A stretch of DNA of 64,000 nt from Gaiellasilicea sp963806955 (GTDB lineage Bacteria; Actinomycetota; Thermoleophilia; Gaiellales; Gaiellaceae): NCBI GenBank assembly GCA_963806955.1, contig CAWDZG010000001.1, forward strand, positions 124,001 to 188,000, written 5' to 3'. The notes beneath the pieces are model-generated. The model ran no database searches. It was given only the letters and a program-made list of their open reading frames with translations, and was not told the DNA's origin. The position numbers and the translations under genes were made by a program. Positions 45,663-55,068 of this stretch are shown piece by piece (positions within the stretch are counted from its first letter, which is position 1; each line of letters begins with the position of its first letter).

Positions 45663-46433
45663 ATGACGTACAGGGTCAAAAACATCACGATCGCAGTCGC
45701 GTTGGCCCTCGTCGCTGCCCTGCTGACGAGCTTCTACGTGACGAATTACCAGCGCAACGTCCGCAAGGACGAGACCAACGTGCCGATCTACGTGGCCACG
45801 CGCGACATCCCGGCGGGTACCGCCGGTGAGGATCTCGTCCAGAAGGGATTCCTGCAGAAGGGTGAGATCGTCCGCCGGAGCGTCGTGCCCGGAGCGATCT
45901 CGAACCCGGCGCAGGTCGAGGGACTCGTCGCGACGCAGCCCGTCTACGCGGGCGAGCAGGTCTCGACCCGGCGGTTCGCCTCGCCGGCCGAACGCGGGAT
46001 CCGGGCGCAGCTGACCGGTGTGCAGCGTGCCGTCGCCGTTTCGGGCGACGCGCAGCAGCTGCTCGCGGGAACGCTCCGTGACGGAGACCGCGTGGACGTC
46101 GTCGCCTCGTGGAACTACCCCGAAGGCAGCAACAACCACTACACGCGGATCATCCTCCGCGACATCCGGGTGCTCGACGCCCCCATCGGAGAGGCCGGCG
46201 CGGAAAAGCTCACCTCGGTCGCCCGCAACGGCGGCTACGCGACAACGCTCGCCGTCACCGACGTCCAGGTGCAGAAGCTGTTCTGGGCGATGAAGAACGG
46301 CGAGTGGCACCTGGAGCTGCGCCCGCCGGTGAAGGCCGCCGACAGCCCCGAGAACGTCGAAAGCTCGAACTCGATGCTGCGCGAGGGCGTCCGCCCGAAC
46401 GAGCTCGACGACGCGTTTGGAGAGAACCGATGA
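45663..46433 (+). CDS. cpaB: Flp pilus assembly protein CpaB
   Basis: A 256-residue protein with an N-terminal membrane anchor (ITIAVALALVAALLTSFYV) and a SAF domain (VPIYVATRDIPAGTAGEDLV, VYAGEQVSTRRF), then the CpaB/RcpC region QRAVAVSGDAQQLLAGTLRDGDRVDVV. In Gram-negatives it helps the secretin; here no secretin gene is present, so it probably spans the wall. Its stop overlaps the next start (ATGA). Confidence 0.88.
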   Translation: MTYRVKNITIAVALALVAALLTSFYVTNYQRNVRKDETNVPIYVATRDIPAGTAGEDLVQKGFLQKGEIVRRSVVPGAISNPAQVEGLVATQPVYAGEQVSTRRFASPAERGIRAQLTGVQRAVAVSGDAQQLLAGTLRDGDRVDVVASWNYPEGSNNHYTRIILRDIRVLDAPIGEAGAEKLTSVARNGGYATTLAVTDVQVQKLFWAMKNGEWHLELRPPVKAADSPENVESSNSMLREGVRPNELDDAFGENR

Positions 46434-47605
46434 CCAACGACAGCATTCGCATCTACGTCACGGGCTCCTGTGAGGGACTCGATCGCCTCCGCGAGGCGTT
46501 CGGCTCCCATCCGGATCTCGACTTCGTCGGCTGGAGCGAGAACGTCGCCGAGGCGACGGCCGCGCTTGCCGGCGGTCACCTCCAGGTCGTCGTCCACGCA
46601 ACGCGGTCGACCTCCTTCCCCGGCGGTGAGGTCGCGGCGATTCGCGAGCACACGCGCTCGCCGATCGTGATCCTCGCCTCCGGCGAGTCCTCCGCGCTGC
46701 TCGAGGAGGCACTCGACTCGGAGGGAGTCGCCGACGTCCTGCTGCTGCCGCAGCTGACCGAGAACGTCGTGTTCGCCCTCCGCAAGGCGGCGCACGCCGG
46801 CCGCCGGCTCGTCGCCGAGGGTGGCCACACGCGCCACGGCCGGATCGTGACCGTCTTCTCCCCGAAGGGCGGGACGGGCAAGACCGTGACGGCGACGAAT
46901 CTCGCTGCCTCGTTCGCGAAGCACGAGCAGAAGCGCACGCTGCTGGTCGATCTCGATCTCCAGTTCGGAGACGCGGCGATCATGCTCGGGATCGAGCCGG
47001 AGAAGACGATCTACGACCTCGTGGTCGCACCGGGCGAGCTCGACTCCGAGAAGCTCGCCGGCTACATCACGAAGCACACGTGCGGGCTCGACATCCTGCC
47101 GGCGCCGCTGCGCCCGGAGGACGCCGAGCTCGTGACCGAGACGAAGCTGGCCCGCCTGCTCGAAGTCGCGCGGGAGTCGTACGACCTGATCGTCGTCGAC
47201 ACCTCGCCGTTCTTCCACGGGCCGATGTTGGCCACGCTCGACCGCACCGACGAGCTGCTGATGCTGTGCGGCCTCGACGTGCCGACCCTGAAGAACGTGC
47301 GCCTCTCGATGCAGACGCTCGAGCTGCTCTCGTTCCCGGCGTCGCGGATCAAGTTCGTCCTCAACCGCGCCAACAGCAAGGTGGGGATGAAGAAGAAGGA
47401 GGTCGAGGGTGCCCTCGACGTCAAGATCGGCTTCGAGATCCCATCCGACCGGGCCGTCCCGCTCGGCGTGAACCGGGGCGCACCCCCGGCGATCGCCGAC
47501 ACCGGCTCGGACTTCGCCAAGGCGATCCGAGAGGTCGCCAAGTCGCTGGTCGCCACCGAGCCGCCGAAGCGGAAGCGCATGTTCGCCGCGCTGGCGAGGG
47601 CCTGA
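46430..47605 (+). CDS. cpaE: CpaE/TadZ-like MinD-family ATPase
   Basis: A 391-residue protein. Residues 1-130 form a receiver-like domain without a clear phospho-acceptor cluster (IRIYVTGSCEGLDRLREAF). Residues ~140-391 are a deviant-Walker ParA/MinD ATPase with VFSPKGGTGKTVTATNLA (near residue 143), LLVDLDLQFGD and DLIVVDTSPFF. TadZ proteins place the pilus machine at a cell site. Between cpaB and cpaF in one translationally coupled series. Confidence 0.88.
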   Translation: MTNDSIRIYVTGSCEGLDRLREAFGSHPDLDFVGWSENVAEATAALAGGHLQVVVHATRSTSFPGGEVAAIREHTRSPIVILASGESSALLEEALDSEGVADVLLLPQLTENVVFALRKAAHAGRRLVAEGGHTRHGRIVTVFSPKGGTGKTVTATNLAASFAKHEQKRTLLVDLDLQFGDAAIMLGIEPEKTIYDLVVAPGELDSEKLAGYITKHTCGLDILPAPLRPEDAELVTETKLARLLEVARESYDLIVVDTSPFFHGPMLATLDRTDELLMLCGLDVPTLKNVRLSMQTLELLSFPASRIKFVLNRANSKVGMKKKEVEGALDVKIGFEIPSDRAVPLGVNRGAPPAIADTGSDFAKAIREVAKSLVATEPPKRKRMFAALARA

Positions 47606-47607
47606 AC

Positions 47608-49065
47608 ATGGGCCTCCACGACAGGCTCTCGAAGCAGAACGGAAACGGGGCCGCCGGCGTGACCGCCGAGCGTCCGGCCGCGCTGGCCGGCCCCGTTACC
47701 AACCACGCGGCCTCGCCGGCGTCCGACACGGGCGCCAGCGATCCGTACGCCGAGCTGAAGAGCGGCATCCACCACGCGGTGATCGCGAAGCTCGGGCCGG
47801 AGCTGTTCAAGCGGGAGTCCGCCGAGGACCTCTCCGAGCGCGTGTTGCACGCGGTCACCGAGCAGCTCGCCCTCGACCGGACGCCGCTCACCCGGGAGGA
47901 GCGCCGCCGGATCGTCCGCGAGATCGCCGACGACGTGCTCGGCTACGGCCCACTCGAGCCGTTCCTCCGCGACGACTCCGTCACCGAGATCATGGTCAAC
48001 AACCACGACCGGATCTTCGTCGAGCGCGAGGGCCGGCTCGAGCGGACGGATGCGTCGTTCGTCGACAACGCCCACGTCCACCGGATCATCGACAAGATCG
48101 TCTCGCAGGTCGGCCGCCGGATCGACGAGAGCTCCCCGATGGTCGACGCGCGCCTGCCCGACGGCAGCCGCGTCAACGCGATCATCCCGCCGCTCTCGCT
48201 CAAGGGCCCGACGCTGACGATCCGGAAGTTCGCGCGTGATCCGTACACGATGGACGACCTGATCAACTTCAACTCGCTCACGCCGCAGGCGGCACAGTTC
48301 CTCGCCGCGTGCGTGAAGGGGAAGCTGAACGTGCTCATCTCCGGCGGTACCGGCACCGGTAAGACGACGATGCTGAACGCGATGTCGGCGTTCGTGCCCG
48401 GCGACGAGCGCATCGTCACGATCGAGGACGCGGCCGAGCTGCAGCTCCAGCAGGAGCATGTGATCACGCTCGAGTCGCGCCCGCCCAACATCGAGGGCCA
48501 GGGCGAGATCCGCATCCGCGAGCTCGTCCGCAACGCCCTGCGCATGCGCCCCGACCGGATCATCGTCGGCGAGGTCCGCGGCGCCGAGACCCTCGACATG
48601 CTCCAGGCGATGAACACGGGCCACGAAGGCTCGCTGACGACGATCCACGCCAACACCCCGCGCGACGCGCTCTCCCGCCTGGAGACGCTCGTCATGACCG
48701 GCGGCGTCGAGCTGCCGCACCGCGCGATCCGCGAGCAGATCTCGAGCGCGTTCGACCTGCTCGTCCAGATCTCGCGCCTCGTCGACGGGTCACGTCGGGT
48801 CACGCACGTGACCGAGGTGCTGCGGATGGAGTCGGACGTGATCACGTTGCAGGACCTGTTCGTCGCGAAGGCGCCGGACGAGGACAGCGTGCACTCGACG
48901 CGCGGTGCGAGGTTGCTGCAGCCGCTGGCCTGCACCGGGCTCAAGCCTCACTTCCTCGAGAAGATGGCCGGTAACGGCGTGATCCTGCCGCCGACGTTCT
49001 TCCGCTCCGACGCGCCCGGCGGCCGCCCGACCTTCGGGGCGGCGCCGTACGGGAGCGTCACATGA
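47608..49065 (+). CDS. cpaF: CpaF/TadA pilus assembly ATPase
   Basis: A 485-residue secretion-type hexameric ATPase: ISGGTGTGKTTMLNAM (Walker A near residue 248), the Asp box IVTIEDAAELQL, RPDRIIVGEVRGAETLDML (Walker B), and GHEGSLTTIHANTPRDAL (His box). The N-terminal domain includes DSVTEIMVNNHDRIFVEREG. Powers pilus extension. Its stop overlaps the ATG of the von Willebrand-TadB gene by 4 bases. Confidence 0.93.
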   Translation: MGLHDRLSKQNGNGAAGVTAERPAALAGPVTNHAASPASDTGASDPYAELKSGIHHAVIAKLGPELFKRESAEDLSERVLHAVTEQLALDRTPLTREERRRIVREIADDVLGYGPLEPFLRDDSVTEIMVNNHDRIFVEREGRLERTDASFVDNAHVHRIIDKIVSQVGRRIDESSPMVDARLPDGSRVNAIIPPLSLKGPTLTIRKFARDPYTMDDLINFNSLTPQAAQFLAACVKGKLNVLISGGTGTGKTTMLNAMSAFVPGDERIVTIEDAAELQLQQEHVITLESRPPNIEGQGEIRIRELVRNALRMRPDRIIVGEVRGAETLDMLQAMNTGHEGSLTTIHANTPRDALSRLETLVMTGGVELPHRAIREQISSAFDLLVQISRLVDGSRRVTHVTEVLRMESDVITLQDLFVAKAPDEDSVHSTRGARLLQPLACTGLKPHFLEKMAGNGVILPPTFFRSDAPGGRPTFGAAPYGSVT

Positions 49066-50900
49066 GGCGGCTGCTCTCACTCGCCTGCCTCTGCGCGGTC
49101 CTGCCCGGGGTCGCGGCGGCCGCAGGCCCGAAGCTGACGAGCCTCGACACGTCGGGCTACCCGACGGTGCGGGCCACGGTCGTCACCGCGAAGCCCGTCG
49201 GTGCAGCGCCGCCGCTCGTCGAGAACGGCGAGCCGGTGGTCGGCCTCGAAGCCGTGAACCTCGGCCGCGAGAAGAGCATCGCGATGGTCGTCGACAGGTC
49301 ACAGTCGATGCTCGGGCAGGCGATGACCGACGCGTCCGCCGCAGCTCAGGAGTTCGTCGGTGCGAAGACCCGCCCCGACCGGATCGCCGTCTTCGCCGTC
49401 GGCCGGCGGGCCGTCCAGCTGACGGCATTCTCGTCGGTCCCGGCAGAGGCGGTCTCTGCGCTGCGCGCGATCGAAGTGGACGAGGTGCAGGGAACCGCGC
49501 TCTACGACTCGGTCGTGCTCGCCTCGCAGGCGCTCGCCGCCGATGTCAACGCGACCCGTGTCGTCGTCCTGCTCACCGACGGCCAGGAGGTCTCCAGCGA
49601 CGCGAGTCTCGAGCAGGCGATCGCCGCCGCGCGCGAGGCGCACGTGGCGGTCTACCCGATCGGGATCGAGAGCTCGAGCTTCCGGCCCGGCCCGCTCCAG
49701 CGCCTGGCCGAGAAGACCGGAGGCCGCTACGCCGGCGCGAACGGCACGTCGAATCTCCGCGCCGTCTACGCCGCGCTCGCCTCCGAGCTCCGGCGCACGT
49801 GGCAGCTCACCTACGTCACGTCGGCGCGGCCGGGCGACCGGATCAAGGTCGCATCCGGCTCAGCAAGCGCAGAGTCCGTTGCGCCCGGCGTTGCCGCAGC
49901 TGCGGCCGTCGAGCGGTCGAAGCTGCCCGAGTCGGTCTTCAAGGTCGGGCCCGCGGTCACCGCGACCGCCGTCGGCTTCCTCGTCCTGCTGGCAGTGCTC
50001 TTCGCGATGCGCGCACCGCTCGGCTCGCGACTGCGCCGGCAGATCACGCCGCACCTCGGCGAGCAGCGGAAACGCGTCCGGGGACCGGTACAGGAGCGGT
50101 TCGTCACCGCGTCGACGCTGTTCCGGGCGACGGAGCGCGCGTTCGGCCATCTCCGCGCCTGGCACGCATTGCATCAGCTGCTCGAGCGGGCCGACATCCC
50201 GCTGCGAACGGTCGAGCTCGTCTACGCGGCGGCCGGCTCGGGACTCCTGATCGGCGTGGTCTTCGCACTCGCGGGCGCCGCGACGTTCGTCACGGTCCTC
50301 GCGATGGCCGCGGCCGCGTCGATCCCGATCCTCGTCGTCTGGTGGAAGGCGAAGCGCCGCCTCGCCGCGATCGACGACCAGTTGCCGGACCTGCTGGTGA
50401 CGCTCGCCGCCTCGCTGAAGGCGGGACACAGCTTCCGCCAGGGGATCCAGGCCGTGGTCGACGAGGGCCAGCCGCCGGCGAGCAAGGAGTTCAACCGCGT
50501 GCTCACCGAGACGCGGCTGGGCCGGCCGATGGACGATGCGCTCGCCGACATGGCTGTGCGGATCGGCTCGAAGAACGTTCGGTTCGTGGTCACCGCCGTC
50601 ACGATCCAGCGGCAGGTCGGCGGCAGTCTCGCGAGCATCTTCGACATGGTCGCCGACGCGGTCCGCAACCGGCAGCAGTTCGCGCGGAAGATCCGCTCGC
50701 TGACCGCGATGGGCCGCGCCTCGGCGTACGTGCTCGTCGGGATTCCCTTCTTCATCCTCGGCACCACCACGCTCGTGAACCGGGAGTACATGGATCCGCT
50801 CTACCACTCGTCCGCAGGCCACAAGCTGATGATCCTGGGCCTCGTGATGATGGCGGTCGGCAGTCTCATGCTCCGCAAAATCGTCGCATTCAGGGGTTGA
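49062..50900 (+). CDS. tadB: Von Willebrand factor A domain fused to TadB platform protein
   Basis: A 612-residue protein. Signal peptide (LLSLACLCAVLPGVAAA), then a VWA domain at ~70-250 with the metal site DRSQS (D78-S82), GTALYDS and VVLLTDGQEVSSD, a membrane helix near 305-325 (AVTATAVGFLVLLAVLFAM), and a T2SSF/TadB domain at ~440-560 (LVTLAASLKAGHSFRQGIQA, VGGSLASIFDMVADAVRNR) with further helices. TadB normally has no VWA part; here the extracytoplasmic domain could bind pilin, matrix or another cell. No frame break at the junction. Confidence 0.85.
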   Translation: MRRLLSLACLCAVLPGVAAAAGPKLTSLDTSGYPTVRATVVTAKPVGAAPPLVENGEPVVGLEAVNLGREKSIAMVVDRSQSMLGQAMTDASAAAQEFVGAKTRPDRIAVFAVGRRAVQLTAFSSVPAEAVSALRAIEVDEVQGTALYDSVVLASQALAADVNATRVVVLLTDGQEVSSDASLEQAIAAAREAHVAVYPIGIESSSFRPGPLQRLAEKTGGRYAGANGTSNLRAVYAALASELRRTWQLTYVTSARPGDRIKVASGSASAESVAPGVAAAAAVERSKLPESVFKVGPAVTATAVGFLVLLAVLFAMRAPLGSRLRRQITPHLGEQRKRVRGPVQERFVTASTLFRATERAFGHLRAWHALHQLLERADIPLRTVELVYAAAGSGLLIGVVFALAGAATFVTVLAMAAAASIPILVVWWKAKRRLAAIDDQLPDLLVTLAASLKAGHSFRQGIQAVVDEGQPPASKEFNRVLTETRLGRPMDDALADMAVRIGSKNVRFVVTAVTIQRQVGGSLASIFDMVADAVRNRQQFARKIRSLTAMGRASAYVLVGIPFFILGTTTLVNREYMDPLYHSSAGHKLMILGLVMMAVGSLMLRKIVAFRG

Positions 50901-50904
50901 TCCG

Positions 50905-51810
50905 ATGCTGCTTGCACTGTCCGCCGTCCTCCTCGCCGCCGCCGTCTACGTGGCCGGTGAGGTCGTCACCCAGCCGAGCCGGGAGCGCCATAGTGCGCTG
51001 CGCCGCGCCGCCACCTACGGCCACGTCCGCGTGGGCGCCGGCGGACTCGACCGGCTCCGCTTCCACGAGCGTGTCATCGTCCCCGCCGGGGCCAGGCTCG
51101 CTCGCATCGCTCTGCGTCTGAACCCGCGCCTCACGGTCGAGACGATCGCCGGGCGGCTGCTCTCGGCCGGCATGGGCCACACGATCACGCCGACGACGTT
51201 CCTCGCCGCAAAGGGGGCAGGGGCGGTCGGAGGCGGTCTCGTCGGGATGACGTTCGGTGCCTCGACGGGCGGCCCGACGATGGGACTGATCGCCGGTTTC
51301 GCTCTTGCAGGTCTCGGGTTCACGGCTCCCGGCGTCGTCGTCTCGATGCGGGGCAGACGCCGCAGGGAGGCGATCAGGGCGCAACTGCCGGACGCGCTCG
51401 ACCTGCTCGCCGTCTCGGTCGAGGCAGGTCTCGCATTCGACGGCGCGGTCGCAAAGCTGACCGAGCACATGGAGGGAGAGCTCGCAGAGGAGTTCACGAT
51501 GACGCTCGGTGAGATGCGAATCGGCGAGTCGCGCCACGACGCCCTCAAGAAGCTGGCCGAGCGCGCCGGTGCGCCCGAGGTCGCGAGCTTCTGCCGGGCG
51601 ATCATCCAGGCCGACCAGCTCGGGATCTCGCTGGGACGGATCCTGCGCGTGCAGGCCGTCGACTCCCGGCTGAAGCGTCAGGCGGCCGCCGAGGAGAAGG
51701 CGATGAAGTCGCCGATCAAGATGTTGTTCCCGACCGTGCTCTTCATCTTCCCGGCGATGTTCATCGTCGTGCTCGGCCCTGCCTTCCTCAACCTGATGAA
51801 GATCTTCTGA
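50905..51810 (+). CDS. tadC: TadC platform protein (T2SSF domain)
   Basis: A 301-residue protein with an N-terminal helix, a middle pair of helices, the T2SSF domain QLPDALDLLAVSVEAGLAFD to LGISLGRILRVQAVDSRLKR, and a final helix (MLFPTVLFIFPAMFIVVLG). Partner of TadB in the membrane platform turned by CpaF. Starts 5 bases after tadB. Its TGA shares a base with the next ATG. Confidence 0.9.
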   Translation: MLLALSAVLLAAAVYVAGEVVTQPSRERHSALRRAATYGHVRVGAGGLDRLRFHERVIVPAGARLARIALRLNPRLTVETIAGRLLSAGMGHTITPTTFLAAKGAGAVGGGLVGMTFGASTGGPTMGLIAGFALAGLGFTAPGVVVSMRGRRRREAIRAQLPDALDLLAVSVEAGLAFDGAVAKLTEHMEGELAEEFTMTLGEMRIGESRHDALKKLAERAGAPEVASFCRAIIQADQLGISLGRILRVQAVDSRLKRQAAAEEKAMKSPIKMLFPTVLFIFPAMFIVVLGPAFLNLMKIF

Positions 51811-53219
51811 TGGCCACGACGGAGCACGACACCGAGCAGGGATTCGGCACCGGCCTTCGCGCTCAGCTCGAGAAGCGGCGCGAGACCGACGAGCCGGTCG
51901 CGGAGCCCGAGACCCCGGAGCCGACTGAGCTGCCGCCTGCCGCCGAGACCGTCGAGCTGCCGGACTTCGCGGAGGCGGAGCTGGCGAACCTTCGGCGCGA
52001 GCTGGCCGAGGCGCAGGCCCGCGACCAGGACGCCCGTGCAGAGCTCACCGACCTTCAGGCACGGCTCGAGGAGGACGGGAGCTCCGCGCAGGCGATGTCG
52101 CTCCGCTCCGCCGAGGTCGACGCCCGCGCTGCGAAGCTCGCAGCCCAGCAGGCCGAGCTCGAGGAACGCGAGCACGAGCTGGGGTTGCGCGCCGAAGCCG
52201 CCGCGGTCGAGCAGCAGCGGCTCGCCGAGCTGAAGGCAGAGCTGGCCGCAGCGGAGACCCGCACGGCCGAGCGCGAGAAGCAGATCTCGATCAAGTTCCG
52301 TGAGCTCACGAGCGCCGATCGCGAGCGCACCGAGGCCACGACCGAGCTGGCGAAACAGGAAGCCGCGCTCGCCCAGCGGGAGCGGGCGCTCGAGCGCGCG
52401 CTCGCCGAAGTGGAGGGGAAGGCGGCGGAGGCGACTGCGCGCGTCGAGGCGCGCGAGGCCGTGCTCGTCACCCGCGAGACGGTTCTCCGCGACCAGGAGT
52501 CGGAAGTCTCCGACCGCGACCGCCAGCTCGCGGAGCGCGAGCGCGAGCTCGTAAAGGCGCGGGCGACGGTGACGGCGCGCGAGGAGAGCCTCGAGTCGCG
52601 GGAAGCCGAGCTGAAGGCGAAGGCCGACCGCCTCACCGCCGATCTGGAGCGGCTCGCCGAGGAGCGCTCCGGCACGGGCGAGGTCGTGGCCGCGATGAGC
52701 GCGAAGCGGGCGGAGGTCTCGGCGAAGGAGAGCGAGCTCGCCGCACGCGAGGCCGAGATCAACCGGCGCGAGTCGCAGGTGCGCCGCGAGGAGGCCGAGG
52801 GCCAGACCGCCGAGTTCCTCGAGCAGGAGGCGCGCCGGATCGACGACCTGCGCCGCGAGCTGGCGGCCCGCGAGGCAGAGATCACGAGCTCCGAGACCCT
52901 GTTCGAGTCCCAGCGCGCGCGCGTCGAGCGGCGCGAGAGCCGGCTCAACCAGACGGAGGAGTCGATCTCGGACCGCCAGCGCGAGCTCGACGAGCGCGAG
53001 GCGGAGATCGAGTCGCGGTGGGCGCACCTCGAGGCGGACGCCGAGATCCGCGAGTCCAAGCTCGAGCACCGCGAGAAGCACGTCGGCGAGCTCGAGCTGC
53101 GGCTCGGGAAGAAGGAGAGCGACCTCGCCGAGTACGTCGGCCAGCTGCAGCAGCAGATGGAGCAGCGCGAGTCCGACTGGTGGTCGAAGCAGCTCGGCAA
53201 AGAAGTCTCAACCGGGTAG
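51810..53219 (+). CDS. Long coiled-coil protein, last gene of the tad operon
   Basis: A 469-residue protein with no signal peptide or membrane segment. From ~residue 50 to 440 it is almost unbroken coiled coil built of REAEL/REREL-type repeats (AREAEINRRESQVRREEAEG, ISDRQRELDEREAEIESR) with few hydrophobic gaps. It ends SDWWSKQLGKEVSTG. Overlap with tadC shows co-translation. It may be a cytoplasmic scaffold for the pilus machine or an analogue of polar organisers. That is inference; no family name fits. A dispersed hairpin element follows. Confidence 0.75.
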   Translation: MATTEHDTEQGFGTGLRAQLEKRRETDEPVAEPETPEPTELPPAAETVELPDFAEAELANLRRELAEAQARDQDARAELTDLQARLEEDGSSAQAMSLRSAEVDARAAKLAAQQAELEEREHELGLRAEAAAVEQQRLAELKAELAAAETRTAEREKQISIKFRELTSADRERTEATTELAKQEAALAQRERALERALAEVEGKAAEATARVEAREAVLVTRETVLRDQESEVSDRDRQLAERERELVKARATVTAREESLESREAELKAKADRLTADLERLAEERSGTGEVVAAMSAKRAEVSAKESELAAREAEINRRESQVRREEAEGQTAEFLEQEARRIDDLRRELAAREAEITSSETLFESQRARVERRESRLNQTEESISDRQRELDEREAEIESRWAHLEADAEIRESKLEHREKHVGELELRLGKKESDLAEYVGQLQQQMEQRESDWWSKQLGKEVSTG

Positions 53220-53289
53220 CGCAGCAGAGACGCTGTCCGCGGCGCCTCGTGGGCGGGCACGACCGGCCCGGTTGGCGTGTCGCCAGGTC

Positions 53290-53351
53290 GGGACGGCGAA
53301 GCCGTCCCCTTCAGGGGTTTTGGCGCGGAGCACCGGCTTTGCCGGTGCTCC
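53290..53351. repeat. Dispersed double-hairpin element, copy 3
   Basis: Perfect 8-bp hairpin GGGACGGC-GAA-GCCGTCCC, then CTTCAGGGGTTTTGGCGC, then perfect 11-bp hairpin GGAGCACCGGC-TTT. It follows the tad operon. The rest of the 326-base gap up to pdxS holds a weak GAGGGG/CCCCTC hairpin and the pdxS -10 box. Confidence 0.78.
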
Positions 53352-53533
53352 CTGCGCAGCAAGTACAGGCGAGGGGCCCGCGCAAGTGCACGGACCCCTC
53401 TCCCGAACGCTCCTGTCTGGGCCAGACGGCCCAACCGCCGAAGCGGCCGGTCCGGCTGGAGGGGGAGAGGAGTCGCGTTCGGTATGCGTAGCTATCGCAT
53501 ATTCCGACGCGTGATGCGAGGGTCTGCGGTGGC

Positions 53534-53539
53534 TACACT
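53534..53539 (+). promoter_or_regulatory. -10 box TACACT, leaderless arrangement
   Basis: TACACT ends 6 bases before the pdxS ATG at 53546. Confidence 0.5.
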
Positions 53540-53545
53540 CACGCC

Positions 53546-54430
53546 ATGACCGAGACCGGCACGATGCGCGTCAAGAGCGGCCTGGCCGAGATGCTCAAGG
53601 GCGGGGTGATCATGGACGTCGTCGACGCCGAGCAGGCGAAGGTGGCCGAGGACGCAGGCGCGGTCGCCGTGATGGCGCTCGAGCGCGTCCCCGCCGACAT
53701 TCGCCGCGACGGCGGCGTCGCCCGCATGTCCGACCCGGCGATGATCCAGGAGATCCAGGCAGCCGTCACGATTCCCGTGATGGCGAAGTGCCGGATCGGC
53801 CACTTCGTCGAGGCGCAGATCCTGCAGGCGCTCGAGATCGACTACATCGACGAGTCCGAGGTGCTGACGCCGGCGGACGTCGCGCACCACGTGGACAAGT
53901 GGGCTTTCGAGATCCCGTTCGTCTGCGGCGCCACCAACCTCGGCGAGGCGCTGCGGCGGATCGCCGAGGGCGCGGCGATGATCCGCACGAAGGGCGAGGC
54001 CGGCACCGGCGACGTCGTCAACGCGGTCACGCACATGCGCGCCGTCTTCGGCGGCATCCGCCGGCTCGGCGTGCTGCGCGAGGAGGAGCTGTACGCCGAG
54101 GCGAAGGAGCTGCGCGCCCCGTACGAGCTCGTCAAGTGGGTGGCCGAGAACGGACGGCTGCCGGTCGTCACCTTCACCGCCGGCGGGATCGCGACCCCGG
54201 CCGACGCCGCGCTCTGCATGCAGCTCGGTGCCGACGGCGTCTTCGTCGGCTCCGGCATCTTCAAGTCCGGCGACCCGGCACTGCGTGCGAAGGCGATCGT
54301 CGAGGCGACGACGCACTACCGCGACGCCGAGATCCTCGCCCGCGTCAGCGCGGGCCTGGGCGAGCCGATGGTCGGCATCTCCGCCGCCGAGCTCGCCCCC
54401 GAGCAGCTGCTCGAGACGCGCGGCTGGTAA
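53546..54430 (+). CDS. pdxS: Pyridoxal 5'-phosphate synthase lyase subunit
   Basis: A 294-residue PdxS/SNZ protein, among the most conserved bacterial sequences. GGVIMDVVDAEQAKVAEDAG, VMALERVPADIRRDGGVARM, VMAKCRIGHFVEAQ (the Schiff-base lysine), MIRTKGEAGTGD and GADGVFVGSGIFKSGDP are all present. It makes pyridoxal phosphate from ribose 5-phosphate, glyceraldehyde 3-phosphate and ammonia delivered by PdxT. pdxT is not adjacent but 3.2 kb downstream. A leaderless TACACT is its likely promoter. Confidence 0.97.
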   Translation: MTETGTMRVKSGLAEMLKGGVIMDVVDAEQAKVAEDAGAVAVMALERVPADIRRDGGVARMSDPAMIQEIQAAVTIPVMAKCRIGHFVEAQILQALEIDYIDESEVLTPADVAHHVDKWAFEIPFVCGATNLGEALRRIAEGAAMIRTKGEAGTGDVVNAVTHMRAVFGGIRRLGVLREEELYAEAKELRAPYELVKWVAENGRLPVVTFTAGGIATPADAALCMQLGADGVFVGSGIFKSGDPALRAKAIVEATTHYRDAEILARVSAGLGEPMVGISAAELAPEQLLETRGW

Positions 54431-54581
54431 CGCCGCCGCGTGCCTGACCGGCCGGCCCCGCCGCCGTCGTCGCACGCGGCTCTGCGGATCCGTGCTCACG
54501 CACCACCCCTCCGGCCGCGAACTTCCACGCGTCAAGAAACCAGCGGCATGGTCTCCACATGCGTCTGCCATAGTCCCGCGC

Positions 54582-55040
54582 GTGGAGGCCCGACCCTCGC
54601 CGGAGCAGGCGCGGCGCGAGTTCGTCGTCTCGTTCGGCGGCATGCAGGAGATCGGCGCCGCGCTGCGCGAACGGATGGGTCCGCGCGCCGCCGAGATCCT
54701 GCGTCGCGAGCCCACTGACGAGGAGCTCCAGCGCTGGGGGCACGAGGTACGTCTCGTCGTGCTCGACACGTGGCCGAAGGCGCCCGAAGGAACGACGGCT
54801 GACGTGCACTTGGAGCAGATGGTCGGGCGCTGGGCCGACGAGCTGCGGCAACAGGTTCGCCTGAACTGCTGGGACGTTCTGTTCGTTCCGATCTTCGCGT
54901 TCATGATTCCCGCCTCGCTGCTGAGCACGGTGCTACCCGACTGGGCCGCAATCGGGGGCGGTATCGTGCTCGCCGTGCCGATCATGAAATGGTGGATCTG
55001 GGCTCGGCGGACCGGCCGGGTCGCGCTCGGCGACGACTGA
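54582..55040 (+). CDS. Hypothetical membrane protein
   Basis: A 152-residue protein from GTG 54582, which has CATAGT seven bases upstream. A soluble helical N half (ARREFVVSFGGMQEIGAALR, LQRWGHEVRLVVLDTWPKA) precedes two hydrophobic segments (VLFVPIFAFMIPASLLSTVL and AIGGGIVLAVPIMKWWIWA) and a basic end. Family unknown. An open frame extends upstream to 54228 across the pdxS end and is not credible. Confidence 0.5.
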   Translation: MEARPSPEQARREFVVSFGGMQEIGAALRERMGPRAAEILRREPTDEELQRWGHEVRLVVLDTWPKAPEGTTADVHLEQMVGRWADELRQQVRLNCWDVLFVPIFAFMIPASLLSTVLPDWAAIGGGIVLAVPIMKWWIWARRTGRVALGDD

Positions 55041-55068
55041 CGTCCGGCCGGTTCGGCACGATCGCCTC

